Shown: positions 37,801 through 50,845 of the stretch, piece after piece
Layout of the letters: every line of letters starts with the position of its first letter
How positions within the stretch are numbered: position 1 is the stretch's first letter
From: Acanthornis magna
Taxonomy: Eukaryota > Chordata > Aves > Passeriformes > Acanthizidae
DNA length: 64,000 bases
Direction: 5' to 3'
Assembly (NCBI GenBank): GCA_036785705.1
Contig: JAWUZG010000036.1
Location: 17,107,501 to 17,171,500, forward strand
Made by a program: the position numbers and the translations under genes
The notes under the pieces: generated by a model
What the model was told of the DNA's origin: nothing
The model's input: only the letters and a program-made list of their open reading frames with translations
Databases searched by the model: none

Positions 37801-40800
37801 CCTCTTTTTCCCACACTGTTGTTTTATTTTTTTACACTTCAAAGTCTCCAGATTCCTCCTGATTGATGCTCTGATATTTTAACAATGTCTTTGTTGTGTA
37901 CTGCAATCAGGCAAGTGCTAATACCCTTGAGGAATCTGGCAGGACTGTGGGAATCTTCCAGCCATAATTGTAGCTCTATCGTAAATGTGATGATATTGGC
38001 AACTTCAGATGAGTTGACAGAATGTGCTGTTGTTGAGGCTGATATCAACTTTCTCCATTGACTTACAAGTCTAAGGGTCATTCACTTATACATTCTTTGC
38101 TGTCTCTGCTGTGGAGTTTTTTAGTGCAGTTCTGGAAGATGTTAGAGACATAAATGCCTGCTGTATTTAAACAAAGAAAGACTGTAATTGGGAAAAAACA
38201 ACAGGAAATCCTAATTACACAGTTAAAATAAAATTACTAGCACAGTGAGTTATAATCAGTAACACTGAGTTTTAATGTTATTGTTAAAATTAATGTTTTT
38301 TAGTTTGAACATTATGAGAAAAATAAAGCAATATAAAGATGCTGAATGTAGTTCAACTTACTGTAGAATCATGTCACTCCAAGTCTTGGATTTGCATAGT
38401 CAATTATTTAGAAGTTATTTTAGCTGAACACTATAATATGTTTGTTTTTCTTTAACGGGTTCTGAATGCTGAATAATTCCATTGAAAACTAATTTTTGGG
38501 GCTAAGGATATTGCAGATGATTCACTACATGCCTAAATGTGTAACCTCCTCATATTTATTCAGTTTTTTGATCTGTGCCTCAAGCCATGGTTATCACTTG
38601 TTCAGATTCTGGTATAGACCATCCACTTCTCCGGTAATAAATATCATTTCCCCAAGTTCAGGGGAAAAAAAACACTTGATTTTTGTTCTTGTGAGTTACT
38701 CCCCATTTCTTCTTTCTCTGGATTTACATGAGGAAAATGTAAGATACCTGTCATTTAAATTATCTGATAGACCCATGACTTGGAAAATATTTGTTCACTG
38801 GATTTTATTTTTTATGACCAGACTATGAAGAATAAAATACTGTTTCCTCTTTGGTTGTCTTTTAAAGAGAGAGTGATTCACTTATTATGTTTAGAATAGC
38901 GCTAATGGAGGTTCGGGGCCACTATCATTCTTTAATTAATGTGACAGATGAGAGATAAAAAGGTGCTCCTTATTTGTTTTAACTTCATGTACTCTGTCTG
39001 GGCTTCCTGAAGACCACTTGGCCTACACTCACTTTAAGAAATACCATGATTTGGCTGTGAGTCAGATGTTTTGATTGAAATCAGATAGTCAAAACCACAA
39101 GAATCTTAACTTGTTAGAAATGGTGACTGTTCCAAAAACGTGAATCCAGAAGACTGGCATACACACAGTAAGTAGAGGACACATATAAAGCTCCTGATAC
39201 GCCCTTAGCTTCAGGTTTTATTAATTTTACTGCTGTTATGTCACCGGGAAACCATATGCACTTTGCCATACAAAGCTGGGGGGTTTTGTTTGCTGTTTCA
39301 AGGCCAGAATATATATTCTGCATATTAACAGTGACTTCAGTCCTAATTTTCACTGTCAGAGCTTGGTCAGAAACTGCTTCATGGAACTATTTCTTGATGA
39401 CCTTGCACCTCCCCTTTCTTCCCACAGCACTGGAAATGACTGTGTACTGTGTCCAGGACAGGCTGCGAATTCCGACAGAAAATGATGGACATCACTCCAT
39501 TGAAACAGAGAGGTGTAATTCTTCTTAGTTTACTAAATTATACTTGACAATTTTCTTCTTTAGGATTTTCTCCAAGTGCTCCAATGGTCGCAACAATTCA
39601 GAACCAAATGTGACTCCCAGGAAAGATCATCAACTGAATTAATCTTGATGTCGAGATGTGACTTGTCATTCAGTGACTTTGCAAATGTACCAATTTCTTG
39701 TGTAACCATCCCCTGACTACCACATAAAAAAGGCTAGAAAAAAAATTGTAAGAGAAATAGTACTAGTTAAAATTTGTCATTTTGTTAAAACATACTCACC
39801 TAGCAAAACTCCATCTTTTAAAGGTTTCTGTGGGATAGTTAGCCAGGCTTATTACTGCATGGTGACCACCACAGTATTATTTTCTGAACTACTACAGATG
39901 TACTGTATAATTATTGAATTTGGCTGTGATACCAAGCTCTAAGGGGTAGGTAACAGCTAGTAAGATTTCATATATTGAAATAGCAATTTCTAGTATTTTG
40001 GCTCTGGAAGTTAAAATTTTATTTATTCACTACACCTCTTTATGGATATTTTGGTACTGCAGGAAAAGCATGCACTAATAACTATGCAGTACTCTTGGTC
40101 AATATGTGCCTTAATTTTCCCTGTAATTAGTTTCTTCCTTTATCTTTCCTCTTAAGTAGCCCTATAATTATCATCATTAACAATGTTTACTTTTAATCAG
40201 TTGTGGTATTTTAATTATCAATTTTTATTTCTTTCTCATTATTCTCAATAATTGCAATGTCCTTGCAATATCAGTATCATCTGCATCTAAATGCAAATAC
40301 TTTGTTTCCAAACTATTGTTTAGATTCCCTCTTATCTGTTCAAGTAAGGAAAGCATGAATTCCTAGAACTAATCACTGTAGTGTTTCATTAGTGTTATCT
40401 CCAGCTAATTATTTTCACTTGTGTTTTAATGTAGATCATTCATCACTTCTTAAACAGCTAATTTAATTCTTTCAGAGATGAAAAACATAAAAATGCAATT
40501 TAAAGTTTCCTACTTACACACAACATCGTTAAAGATGAAGTAGAATTTAGTGTGTGAGAGAATCTTTGAGAAATAAAAGGCTGTTGTGCTTCTAAGTGCG
40601 CAATCCAAGGCATCTGTTTTTAACAAGGATGGATATTGTGGAAGCAATTTCTGTGCTGCAGTCAGAACTGACCATTAGCAGGAGTTAGATTATTTGATTA
40701 TTTTGCAGAGAGACAAGGCTCATCAGAAGACAGGGTTATCACTGAACATACACAAACCAATGGCACAGAAGAGAAATTCACATACCTCATAGTGAGATGG

Positions 40801-43800
40801 TGCAGTGTTTGCAGTGTAGATAACTTTAAGGGCTGTGAAAAAGAAATACCATTCTCCACGAGAGCCATCAACCCATTTAAAGAAAGGCAAATCAAATTCT
40901 GACTTTTTATGATGTGACCAGTAGAATCCTAAGTTAGAGATCCCAGGAGGTCTCTCATGCTATCATATGCAGATGTGCACCTAAAGGGTAAATAAGCAAT
41001 TAGGTGAAAAGATGTGTTACGAAAATTCCAGTCTTTAATTTAAAGGAAAGGTAAGACTAGTGAGAAATATGTATTTTAGCATGGGGCTAGATCCCTAAAG
41101 AAGTTTAGCAGCCTGTGGTCCAGAATCCTCAACCTCTAAATCAGTAACAGCTCCTAAATATGTCTCATCTATTTATATTGGGGCTGATTTTCACATTCTT
41201 TGATAACAAGATACTCTATCAAACAAAGTGATTGATTTGGATTTCAGTGAATAATTGGAGAAAGATAATTCTTTCTACAGGGAAATACTATAAATCCTCA
41301 TAATCAGGCTCCTTCAGCAGGGTTTTCTCTATCATTAGATTTATTTTTTAAGTTTGTTTTAGCCAACATTCTGGTCAACACAACTCTTTAGTGTTAAAAC
41401 CTTGTAAGCTCCATTACATGAAATTTAAAGCCAAAGCACTAGATTTTGTGGCTTAATAATACATACAAGTTGTTATTAAGCTGAAATACTAAGTTACAGT
41501 CTTTACAGAAATCCCATTTTATAATGAAAAGGCACAATATTTTCAAAGAAGCTTCATGTAGCACTATTCTCTTTCTGAAGACACTTCAGTGTGTTATGTA
41601 AAAAGAAAAGGTTTATTGCATTCGTTTGGCTTTACATTCTGATCCAAAAGGAATTTCATTACTTTGTCATTAAGAGCTTCAGGTACTGGAACAATTGTGA
41701 GTGCACTGACATCAGTCTGGGGTTTCTTAATAGGTTCCTTTTTGAGCTCTGAACAAGTTCTGAGGTTATATGTTTTCTTCTAAGTAGGGTAAAATTAGCA
41801 AATTTATTTACTGGTTTTAAGCCAGTAGTGGCTCACTCTTCACAGTTTATTCAGTGTATGTTCTTTGAAAGCATCTAATATTTAGGCTCATTTAAGATTA
41901 GTGTTGTATGCTGCAATGAACAATGAAATCTGATTTCAAAAATGTTAGGTTTTAAAGTATCATCATTAAACCTCTTTGCACATCTTACATTTTTTTTTTC
42001 TGCTTAAATTCAGAACACATGGCCTTGTCCTGAGGAAGTTAACATTATAATGCTCTATAGTTTGCCTGGTTACAAGGAAATTGCTACATTTTAACTGTTA
42101 GCACACAATTGTGATTAGTAATTGACAAAGAAAAGCCCACTGGTGTCAGTCAGTATTCAGGCTGTATCAAAAAAACATACTTCAGCCTTAAAAAGCATTT
42201 TCCCAATTTACAAATCTTTTCTTTTAGCAAGAATCAGGTTTCCCCAGGTTATGTACACTGTATATGATCCTCCATATTAAAAGATCATTCCCAGGTTATT
42301 GTCAGTATGTACGTGCATATCTTTTGTTCTTTGCAAGAGACGTGCAGTTGTGTGCCTCCAGGCTGCTTAGGACATCTGAGCCTCTTTAATCTGACACATG
42401 TCAGATTAGTGCTCTTGTGAGGCCATAAACATGAACATGATGTAGCCCCACAGGATGTGTTAATGCTTTTGGTGGCTTTTTTTGAGAGAGAGTATGTCTG
42501 ACTTGTAACATTATGATTTAAAATTCATATTTGATGGGTATTTCAGGTATTCTATAGCTAAAACAGTCTCAAGGTTATTTTTTTTTTTTAATTATATATG
42601 ATGTGCTAACTACCTTCTGGAAAAATTAAATACGTTCTCCTGATGAAGATGTTGCTGTACAATATGTCCTCCAAAGGTTAGGGGCTTTTTAATTTTGAAT
42701 ATCTTATGCAAGGTCCAAACAAATGGAAAAAGTGTTACTTCCCAGGAAGCTTAAATTTAAACACAGAACAACTCCATGTGTATTTTGGTTTTGTTTTTAA
42801 TTTATTTTCAGAATTCTGGATAAACCAAAATATATAGTGCTGGCAAAAGTGCTAGACTGTATGCTTTCCAATTTGGCTTTACAATCCATAAGCCTCAAAA
42901 CAGAAAGTAAGGGCTTCTGAGGGAGAAACAAGGATCAAGGTTGAAAGCGTGATTCAAGGCAGTATGGTTTACCATGAGAATTCCATCCTTCTTTTACACC
43001 GTCTGGAAATAGAAAGCTAATTGAACCTGTTTTGAAGATGGATGTGATCATTTCATAATATCCATATTAGAAGTAGGAAGAGTTTCACTACATTTGTGAT
43101 AAAAGCAGGAAAAGAAAACAGTGAAACTAGAGCCACACGAGACAAGACAGGGAAAGGATTTCAGAAACATCCTAAAATAGTGTGTTAGAGATGGCTGAAA
43201 AGATGATGAGGATAGACTACTCATTCAAACTCCTGGGCTGGAAGGCATAATTGTAACTTCTGTAAGGACAGTTTTATCAGAGTACAGGGTGTGGAAATGT
43301 GATAGTCTAGGGGATAAACAAAGCAAAGGGGAATCCTTGAAAACCAAACCAAAACAAAGGGGAGTCCAACAAAAAACAGTCTGCAAAAATTGTTTGTTCC
43401 TTCTTTTGCATTCTGGCAAGGCCATGGTCAGTGTGTACAATCCTGAGCATCCACATAAGCAAAAATATGTTAGGAATCCACTTCCTATCCTTGAATGTGG
43501 GGAATGTGTGGAAATTAGCTCAAAACCAGCACAAACTGCCAGCAGGAGCAGTGGGTGTCTGTAATTGCTCTGATTCTCACTGACATGCTGTGGTACCTAG
43601 GAAACTTCAGTGTAATCGTGGCTGAATTATTCCTAAATCAGAATTGCTAGGAATGCCCATTTTAACTTTGAAAAATGTTTCAAGCAGTTATTATAGTACT
43701 GGGAATATGGAGTAAAAAGACTGTTTCACTGAATTTGTTTGGGTAGTTTGGGTGAATCTTCCCAATTCTTAAGCAATTTCTTCAAGTTCTAAATTGCTTT

Positions 43801-46800
43801 GGAAGTGTTTAAATTGTGTTTGGCAATGTTACAATCTTTGAGATATATCTCTAATGATGTTAACACTGTTGAATGAAACATTAAAAATTTTTGAGATATA
43901 TAACTCCTAGAAATAGCACTAGGTTATTTCCTTTTATAATTTGTAACACAGCCAGTAGAACTGTAGGATATTTTGGAAAATGTCCTAGAAAATGCCTCAT
44001 TTGTGGATAAATAAGCTAGTAGTTGAAGAAGGTATCGGAGTTCCTTTTTTTCAAGTGGATATATGAGTTGATGGAGTAATTTCAAATATTTTATGCATAA
44101 TAGCCTGCTCAGTCGTTTGAATGCATATGTTTTTTCTTAGCACTCCTTAGGACATTAGAAGAGAAACAGATTAGCATGGCTTGTTATTAATGTGGGAATT
44201 TCAATAGGTGAATACCATATTTAAAACCCACCCTCTTTAATTATTTATTCCTAATGGATGTCTTGGTTTGTTCAGTAGAAAGGATACTGTTAATTTAAAT
44301 TCCCATTAATTACTGCATCAAAGTGCACTTTAAAATATTCTCTGTCCTAGAGCGCCAAATTATGGGAAGAGAGATAAAACAGCTGTTACTGCTGTTGTGT
44401 CAGGCAGCATTTATTTGGCTAGACAGCTTTTTTTTACATACTAGTTAAAATAATATGTGTTTCAAAAATACTGATTAGACACAGTGATAAATCTGGATCC
44501 CTTCAGTGAGTCTGAGTGTCTGCATTCAATTACAGCCTTCTTAAAATACAGTGGTAGATTCTTCTATTGTACCGTACTGGCGGAGACCCAAATTAGTTTA
44601 ACAATTAGTGTCCCCAAAACACCAAGCTTGGTTCAGAGCTGGAATGTGAGACCTTGGAATACTCAGCCAGGGTCAACAGATATCTCTTGACACCCACCAC
44701 AGGCCTTTGTCTCTTCTCATGTTTCTTTCATTTTAAAAGTCTCAGACTCTTGAGACACTGTTTTAACTGACCTTATTTTTTCAATTTGTTTTTATTTTGA
44801 TGAATGCCTGCTGCTGCCTTGCATTGGTCTGTATGTCTGGAAGAGTTCGTTCTTCATTGCTTTCCCACGGAAACTTAAGCAGCTCTTTCCTTTTCCCCCT
44901 TCACTTATTCTTCGTATCTAAATAGGTTATTAAACTAACTTTCCTGAGTCACCCTCAACTTCTTTCTCCTGTAGAGATGAAAATCTCAAGATATGTCTAT
45001 GTATATATTGAAATTAAGTAATCAATTAAAATTCTGTATGGTTTAAGGCAGCTCCCAGTCTTTCCTTCCAAACCTTCCTCCCATTTCCTTTCTCTCTGCA
45101 GACATCTCCATGCTTTCTGCTACTCAGCACTGATCATTCCCTAGGTCTTCACATGCAGATAAGTCTAGATACTGTACGTTGGTTCTGTACATAACTTTGA
45201 GATAGTAATTTTTCTTTATCCATGGCTACAATTATCACATAAGCTTTATTTTTAGTCTGAGCTTTAAAGTTCCTTTCCTCTGAAATCTATCAATTAAATG
45301 TAGTATTGCTGTTATCCACTGTGGATGTTCTTGCACCCTTTTTTATTATCTACAACATAAGATGCTAATTTTGAATGACCTTTTCAGCTTAACCACAGCC
45401 TCTTCTCATTTCTCATTTGCTCCTGAAATGTCCAGGATGAACAGATGGGTTTCCCCATTCTTCAAATGTTGTTTGGTTTTTTTTTGTTCCTATTTTCACT
45501 GGCTATACAGTAGAGAGATCAATTTTTTTCTGTAACATCATATGCTGGTTGACACTGGAGCAATGAACTACTGAAAAATTAAACATCATAACTAAGTGCT
45601 TAGAGAAACTGAAATTTCTGAAGCTGCAAACAATAACAAGTGTTACTTGAGAAAGACACATTCTCTGGAAGATTTATTTCAGCTGATGTTTTACATCTAC
45701 TTTTCTTTGGGGTAGAAGAACAAAAAACCCACAATAAAATAACACCCATATCCTAACTCAATTTCCCCTCACTTTTCCAGAGCTTAGTCCTCCCTTTTTT
45801 ATATTTCCCACCATCTTCTGCCTCCTTAACTCCTCTTTTTCCATTTTCATTTGAGTTCTTGGGATAAGTTCCAAATGTAGCATTTTCTTTAACATTACTT
45901 TACTCCAAAAAAATTCTTCCTTGTGTGTTTCTGTAATCAGATCATTCATTTGAATAGAATATTAAAACTTATTCCATTCCTCCACAGTGAGATGATTTTG
46001 GAACAGCAACCACTTAAAAAATAAAACCAAAATACTACCAACAAAAAACAATAGAAAAATTAATGCAATGAGGGAACAAATCTAGTATGAATATATCTGA
46101 AGCTTAGAAAGTTGAGATGGATTTGCTGTTTAGTCAGTTCGTTTTTAGCTTTTTGTAGGCTGCATACAGAAAATTTTTTATCTTCTCTGGTATTTTTAAT
46201 AGTTTCCAGTGACTATTCACAGGCTAAGTGAGAACTTCATTTTGAGCCAAATAGTGTCTGTTCTTCTTTCCAACCTGTATGTTATTTGCTAGTTATTTGG
46301 ATGTCGTAGTCTCTTTGGTTGTACTTTCTGCTGTCCTGTTTTGTCTGCCCTGTCTATATTCTATTCTTATAACCTTCAGAGAATGTTTTCTGGGCCACAT
46401 CCAAGGCTGTATTTGTTCAGGTGAACTTCAGGAAATTTCAGGGTAAAATAATCCTTCATTCTAACAGTCCGTGGAGAATTTAAATTGATCAATCAAAATG
46501 AGGTCGGGTATTACTATCTGGGGTTATAAGTTAACCAATGTTTAGGGAGGAAAACTGTCTAAACAAATTAGTGCCTATGTAGTTAATACTTGGGAAGATC
46601 TATGAGCAAGAGGAAAAACATAATATCATCTTTTTCATCTCATATATTACATAATCCAAAGTGTGCCTGTTTGACGTCTCTGTTTCCTGTTTGGATAATG
46701 CATATGTGCTAAGTTCTGATGATGAGTTATTTGTTTGTGCAGTTGGGCTTCAGATAAGCAAAAAAAAAAATGTTTAGAGCTGCACATCAAAGCCAATATA

Positions 46801-48519
46801 GTAACCAGTTAGCATTAGAACCTCACCACTTCGATAGAAGGAAATACCAAGTTTCTCACACCAATTCCAAATATAGAAGTGTTCAAATTAAGACAATTAT
46901 ATGCTATGCTTAGATTCGCCTGGGTCACAATCCTTGGCCTTCAGACTGCGTCACAGGATTTCAGCGTGCTGCTTCCTTGTGAAAACTGCCTGCTCATGGC
47001 TGTTTTTCTAAGTCACAGACTCATTCAGCCCCACAACCTGATGCACTGAGCTTGCCACACAAGTTTCTGCATCCAGGGTAGCATGGTAAAAAGTACCTCT
47101 AACAATACGTGCTGCAGACCAGACAGGATCCAGTGACGTCAGACTATCTGTTAGCACAAATTAAAATGTTCTAAGCCATGGTTGCCCTTAGTATTACATG
47201 CAATACTATGAGTCTGTAATGAGTTTCTTGAAAACTTAATCATATTGTTCCACGATAATAATAATTTGCTTATTATCAGGTGCCATCATTCCCATTAGTA
47301 ATTACTTCATCCAATGGCTTAGCCTGCACCTTACCACTGATAGCAGGACATGTAATTGTTCCTACTGTTTATTTCTAAATAGCAAACAATTTTTAAACAA
47401 TTAATGGAGGAGGAAGAAAAGGCTGCTGCTGCCTTTTGGCTGGATCCACTGGATCCACTACTGCAGTAACCATCATAACATCAGTCTCCATCCAATTTGT
47501 TAATTGCTGTGAGACTTATCTGTGATTTGGACACACATGGGTGTCTGTGTTTAAAAGCTGACTTCATAAATGAAGATAGTAGGAATGCTTTAATTATTTG
47601 CTTTCACTCTTGGCAAGCTTTATTAAATCCATTAGCATTTCACTTCATCTTTTTAAAAGTGAATAGATGTTCAGTAAGAAAACTTACATTTGCTACATGA
47701 ATATTTGCAATACAGATTTTATACTTTTGCTTTCACATCATTGATGTAGTATCATGGTCCTATCTTTTTGAAACACCATGGAGCATTTATCCATTTCAGA
47801 AAACCCTGATCCAGAAGTAGTAGACCCATGTATTGTGAATACTAGCTCAAAGTGCACTCCAAAACTGGAATGCAAAAGGCCACATAACTTTTTGAAAACT
47901 AATATGACTACTATGTTAATTTTGTGTTATCGAATAATGTTGTTAGTGCGCTATTTGTGTGAAGTCTCTAGGGTTAAAATATTCTCTAAAGAGATGTTTA
48001 TTTTTGTACGGACCTATTGAGTTGTCTCCTATTGTATGTTAAAGTAGCTGCTCTCAGAGGTCACAGAGAGTTCAGGTTTACAAAGACACCCTTATTTTGC
48101 AGAAAATGAATTTTCAGACTCTCTAATGGGAACATACAAAAATGTCTCTAATAATAAAACTTTTTTTAGAATGTTTCATTTGATGACTTGTCCAGAAAGA
48201 GGAAAAGTAATGTAAGGATACAAGTTTGGACAATAATCAGTCATGAAAACATATACTCTGTTTTCAGTAAGTGTAGATAGTTGCACATGTTTTTAATGTT
48301 TCTGCCACAGGAACATAATTCTTGGAGTTTTGTATTTGTTTTTTCTTCCTCAGCCTATGTACTTGTGAAAGCATTTACTGGCTTCTGATTTTCTGAGCAG
48401 CAGACACCAATTAAAAAAGCACAGATCCAGCAAATGGGTCCAGCCAGATGGAATGTGCTCTTGCACAGGTGAAGACTTTGGAGTCCCAAGCAGTCAGCAG
48501 GATCTGCCTGTACTGATTC

Positions 48520-48596
48520 CTCTGTATCATGACAGTAGAAGGATAATTCAGTCCAAAGCCATAGCTTCAAGTAAATACAGTGTTCATGAAAGATAC
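48520..48596. repeat. Dispersed repeat, copy B
   Basis: This is the partner of 34795-34875. The terminal block reads 'tagcttcaagtaaatacagt', then 'gttcatgaaagat', differing from copy A at only two positions over about 33 bases. The 5' half is more diverged. The family was not recognised. Confidence 0.55.
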
Positions 48597-49104
48597 CATT
48601 CTGATAGCAGTGAAAACAGAACTCCTTACTTTTTCCCAGGACAGCTTTAACTGTAGCAAATCAAGTTTTGCACTGGTGTAGCACTTCGTTTATGTCTCCG
48701 AGATACCCAGAGTGATTTATTTTATTGACCCACTTAGCAGCTGGTTTTATCTATTGCAACAGCCAGTTCCAATCTAGCCAAGTGAAGCTGACGCTGGGAT
48801 GAGCTGTATGAAGTTAGACACCTGTCATCCACTTAAAACGATCAGCGTATTACACCAGGGTGCAACAGTGGGGGATAGCAGAGGCATGCAGAGACATGTC
48901 CAAGCCTAAACCTTAATTTTCTCTGCAGATGCTTTAAATGGCTGTCACTGCTTGTAGACACGTATGTGCTTGGCACTAGACATCTTAAGATACTTGAAAA
49001 ATACCAAAGTTCTGGAAAAGCTTGGGTCATCAGTGTTGCTTTGATTGAAACTGGAAGAGTGTTAAATATGATTTTAAAGGGAGGTCCGTGGGAAGTTATT
49101 TATT

Positions 49105-49122
49105 GGGGGGGGGGGGGGCGGG
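49105..49122 (+). repeat. G-run (14 G, then C and GGG)
   Basis: Fourteen consecutive guanines are followed by C and three more G, at the left edge of the CpG island and about 150 bases before CpG density rises. Such a run can form a G-quadruplex and is a likely sequencing and length-polymorphism hotspot. Confidence 0.9.
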
Positions 49123-49739
49123 AATTCGAAACGAGAAGCACTGTAGGCAACTTTTTAGACATTTTCTTGCAATGTAAATTGTATTTCCGAAGGTATACAC
49201 CAAGAGGAAAATTTGGAGACCGGAGGAGTTGCTGTTTACCATTCCTGCTTTCCATTCAGTGCATCCACCATGGTTAAGTCCAGTGGGGGAGACTGCGATG
49301 CGAAATGCAATACCGGGCCTGACACCGCCAGCCGTGCAGCCCAGTCCTTTCTCAGCCGTGTCTGCCGGAGTGGGCAGATGGAGGAGCCTTGGTTATTCAA
49401 ACGCCAGGATGGCGGGCAGCGGTTATTTGGGCTATTTCCAGGGCCTCTCCGCCGAGCAGTGACAGTGACCGGGGCACACCAGCCCGCCCACGGCCGCGCC
49501 GCCTCCGCGCCCCAGCCCAGCTCCCGCCCGGCCGCGCTCCCGGCGCTTCCCGAGCCGGCGGTGTGGGAGCGGGGGACGTCAGTGTGAGGGGGCCGGTCCT
49601 GGGCAGGGCAGGGCGGCCGCGTCCCGTCCCTCCCCGCCCCTCGCCACGGCTCCCTCCCTCCGGCTGGGGGCGGCCGGGTCGGCCCTCGCCGGGATCCCAT
49701 TCCTCCTCCCTCGGTGCATGGTCGCGGCGGGAGCGGAGG

Positions 49740-49822
49740 AGGGCGAGCCCGGCGGGGCGCGGGCCGGAGGCGGCGAGAAGAGCGGAGTCCCAGCGCGGAG
49801 GAGCCGCCTCTGCCCGGCAGAG
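49740..49822 (+). other. LHFPL2: Possible 3' end of a non-coding first exon (donor at 49823)
   Basis: Within the CpG island the sequence CGGCAGAG is followed by GTGAGG at 49823, a near-ideal splice donor on the + strand. It would end a GC-rich untranslated first exon whose start is unknown, so the left limit given here is arbitrary. A second plausible donor (CATCAG followed by GTAAAG) lies at 51020. No acceptor or coding continuation is visible in the window. Confidence 0.35.
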
Positions 49823-50163
49823 GTGAGGCGGCGGCCCCGCTGAAGTTGTGCGGGACTGGGAGGACGGGAGGGAGGACGGGAACCGCTGGCTGCGCTTCCA
49901 TTCATTGCCCGAGCGGCGGCCGGGCTGCTGCTCCCCCCGGGCCAGCGCTGTAGCTGTAGGACGGGCCGGGAAACAGCCGCGGCTGGACGGGGCACAGCGC
50001 GGAGGTGGCGGCAGGGATGGAGCTGTGCCGCCGGCGAGAGCCGCCCGGAGAGCGGCGGGGCAGCGGCGGGGCAGCGGCGGGCGGGACGGCACCCGCGGCT
50101 TTCCCCGCGGGGAGCGTGGCGGGAACCCAGGGCGCGACCCGGCGGGGCGCCCGGAGGCGCCGG

Positions 50164-50414
50164 GCTGCCTCCTTCTCTCGCTGCCTCCTTCTCTCGCTGC
50201 CTCCTTCTCTCGCTCCCTCCTCTCGCTGCCTCCTTCTCTCGCTGCCTCCTTCTCTCGCTGCCTCCTTCTCTCGCTGCCTCCTTCTCTCGCTGCCTCCTTC
50301 TCTCGCTGCCTCCTTCTCTCGCTCCCTCCTCTCGCTGCCTCCTTCTCTCGCTCCCTCCTTCTCCCGCTCCCTCCTTATCCCGCTCCCTTCTTCCCCGCTC
50401 CCCTCCCTCCCTCC
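50164..50414 (+). repeat. 16-bp CT-rich minisatellite in the CpG island
   Basis: The unit gctgcctccttctctc repeats in blocks: three perfect copies (50164-50211), a 13-base variant gctccctcctctc (50212), six perfect copies (50225-50320), the same 13-base variant (50321), and one more copy (50334). Decaying CT-rich units follow to about 50414. The recurrence of the 13-base variant after each block implies duplication of a larger unit. The + strand is almost all pyrimidine apart from one or two G per unit. Lack of stops gives long meaningless open frames on both strands. Confidence 0.93.
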
Positions 50415-50826
50415 GGCGCGGCGCTCCTGCCGAGCGCTCTCCCGGCGGGACGCGGCTCTCTGCGGGCAGCGGGCGGGGGTCCCGCGGCGCCCTGGCCGCG
50501 CTCCGGCACACGTCCGGCACCGCAGGGCGGCGGGGCTGCCGCGTTCCCTCCGCGCCCCGAGGCGTGGGGCGGGGCCGGCGGGGGCACCGCCCGTCGGGGG
50601 GCCCCGGGCGGCTTGGTGCGGGACGGGGAGCGGGGTAGCGGGAGCCGGGCTGCCCTCGGCCGGGGCACCTGCGGCCTCTCCCCGGGGGGACGGGACGGCG
50701 GGGGCGGCTCGACTCTCCGCGGGCTGCCTCGGGGAGCGAGGGTTCAAAGCTCGTGTTGGTGCCTTCACATCTCTGACTAGCTCTTCCAACCCCTCGTGTT
50801 TCTGGGATCAGTTTGTGAGGGAGGGA

Positions 50827-50845
50827 TGTGTGTGTGTGTGTGTGT
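50827..50845 (+). repeat. (GT)n microsatellite
   Basis: A short run of about nine GT dinucleotides lies at the right edge of the CpG island. Confidence 0.85.

Larger units (their letters stand above)
26991..49104. other. Intergenic region between ARSB and the CpG island
   Basis: This is about 22 kb of AT-rich sequence with no gene I can support. Open frames are all short and lack recognisable products. Notable local items are a 12-base tandem duplication at 27506-27532, an internal duplication at 31313-31500, an 11-bp inverted repeat at 36914-36951, a 22-bp near-palindrome at 42387-42408 and a dispersed repeat pair at 34795-34875 and 48520-48596. Regulatory elements or non-coding RNAs could be present but cannot be told from this sequence alone. 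Confidence 0.7.
49260..50760 (+). promoter_or_regulatory. LHFPL2: CpG island promoter, probably of LHFPL2
   Basis: About 1.5 kb of very GC- and CpG-rich sequence stands alone in an otherwise AT-rich 64-kb window, which is typical of a vertebrate promoter and first exon. No TATA box is evident. It lies 23.5 kb beyond the ARSB stop codon. In mammals the next gene in that direction, on the same strand as ARSB, is LHFPL2, which encodes a four-pass membrane protein of the LHFPL tetraspan family and has untranslated 5' exons. That gene order, plus the lack of any credible coding frame here, supports the assignment. The strand and gene name are inferred and not seen directly. An unannotated non-coding RNA promoter is the main alternative. 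Confidence 0.6.
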
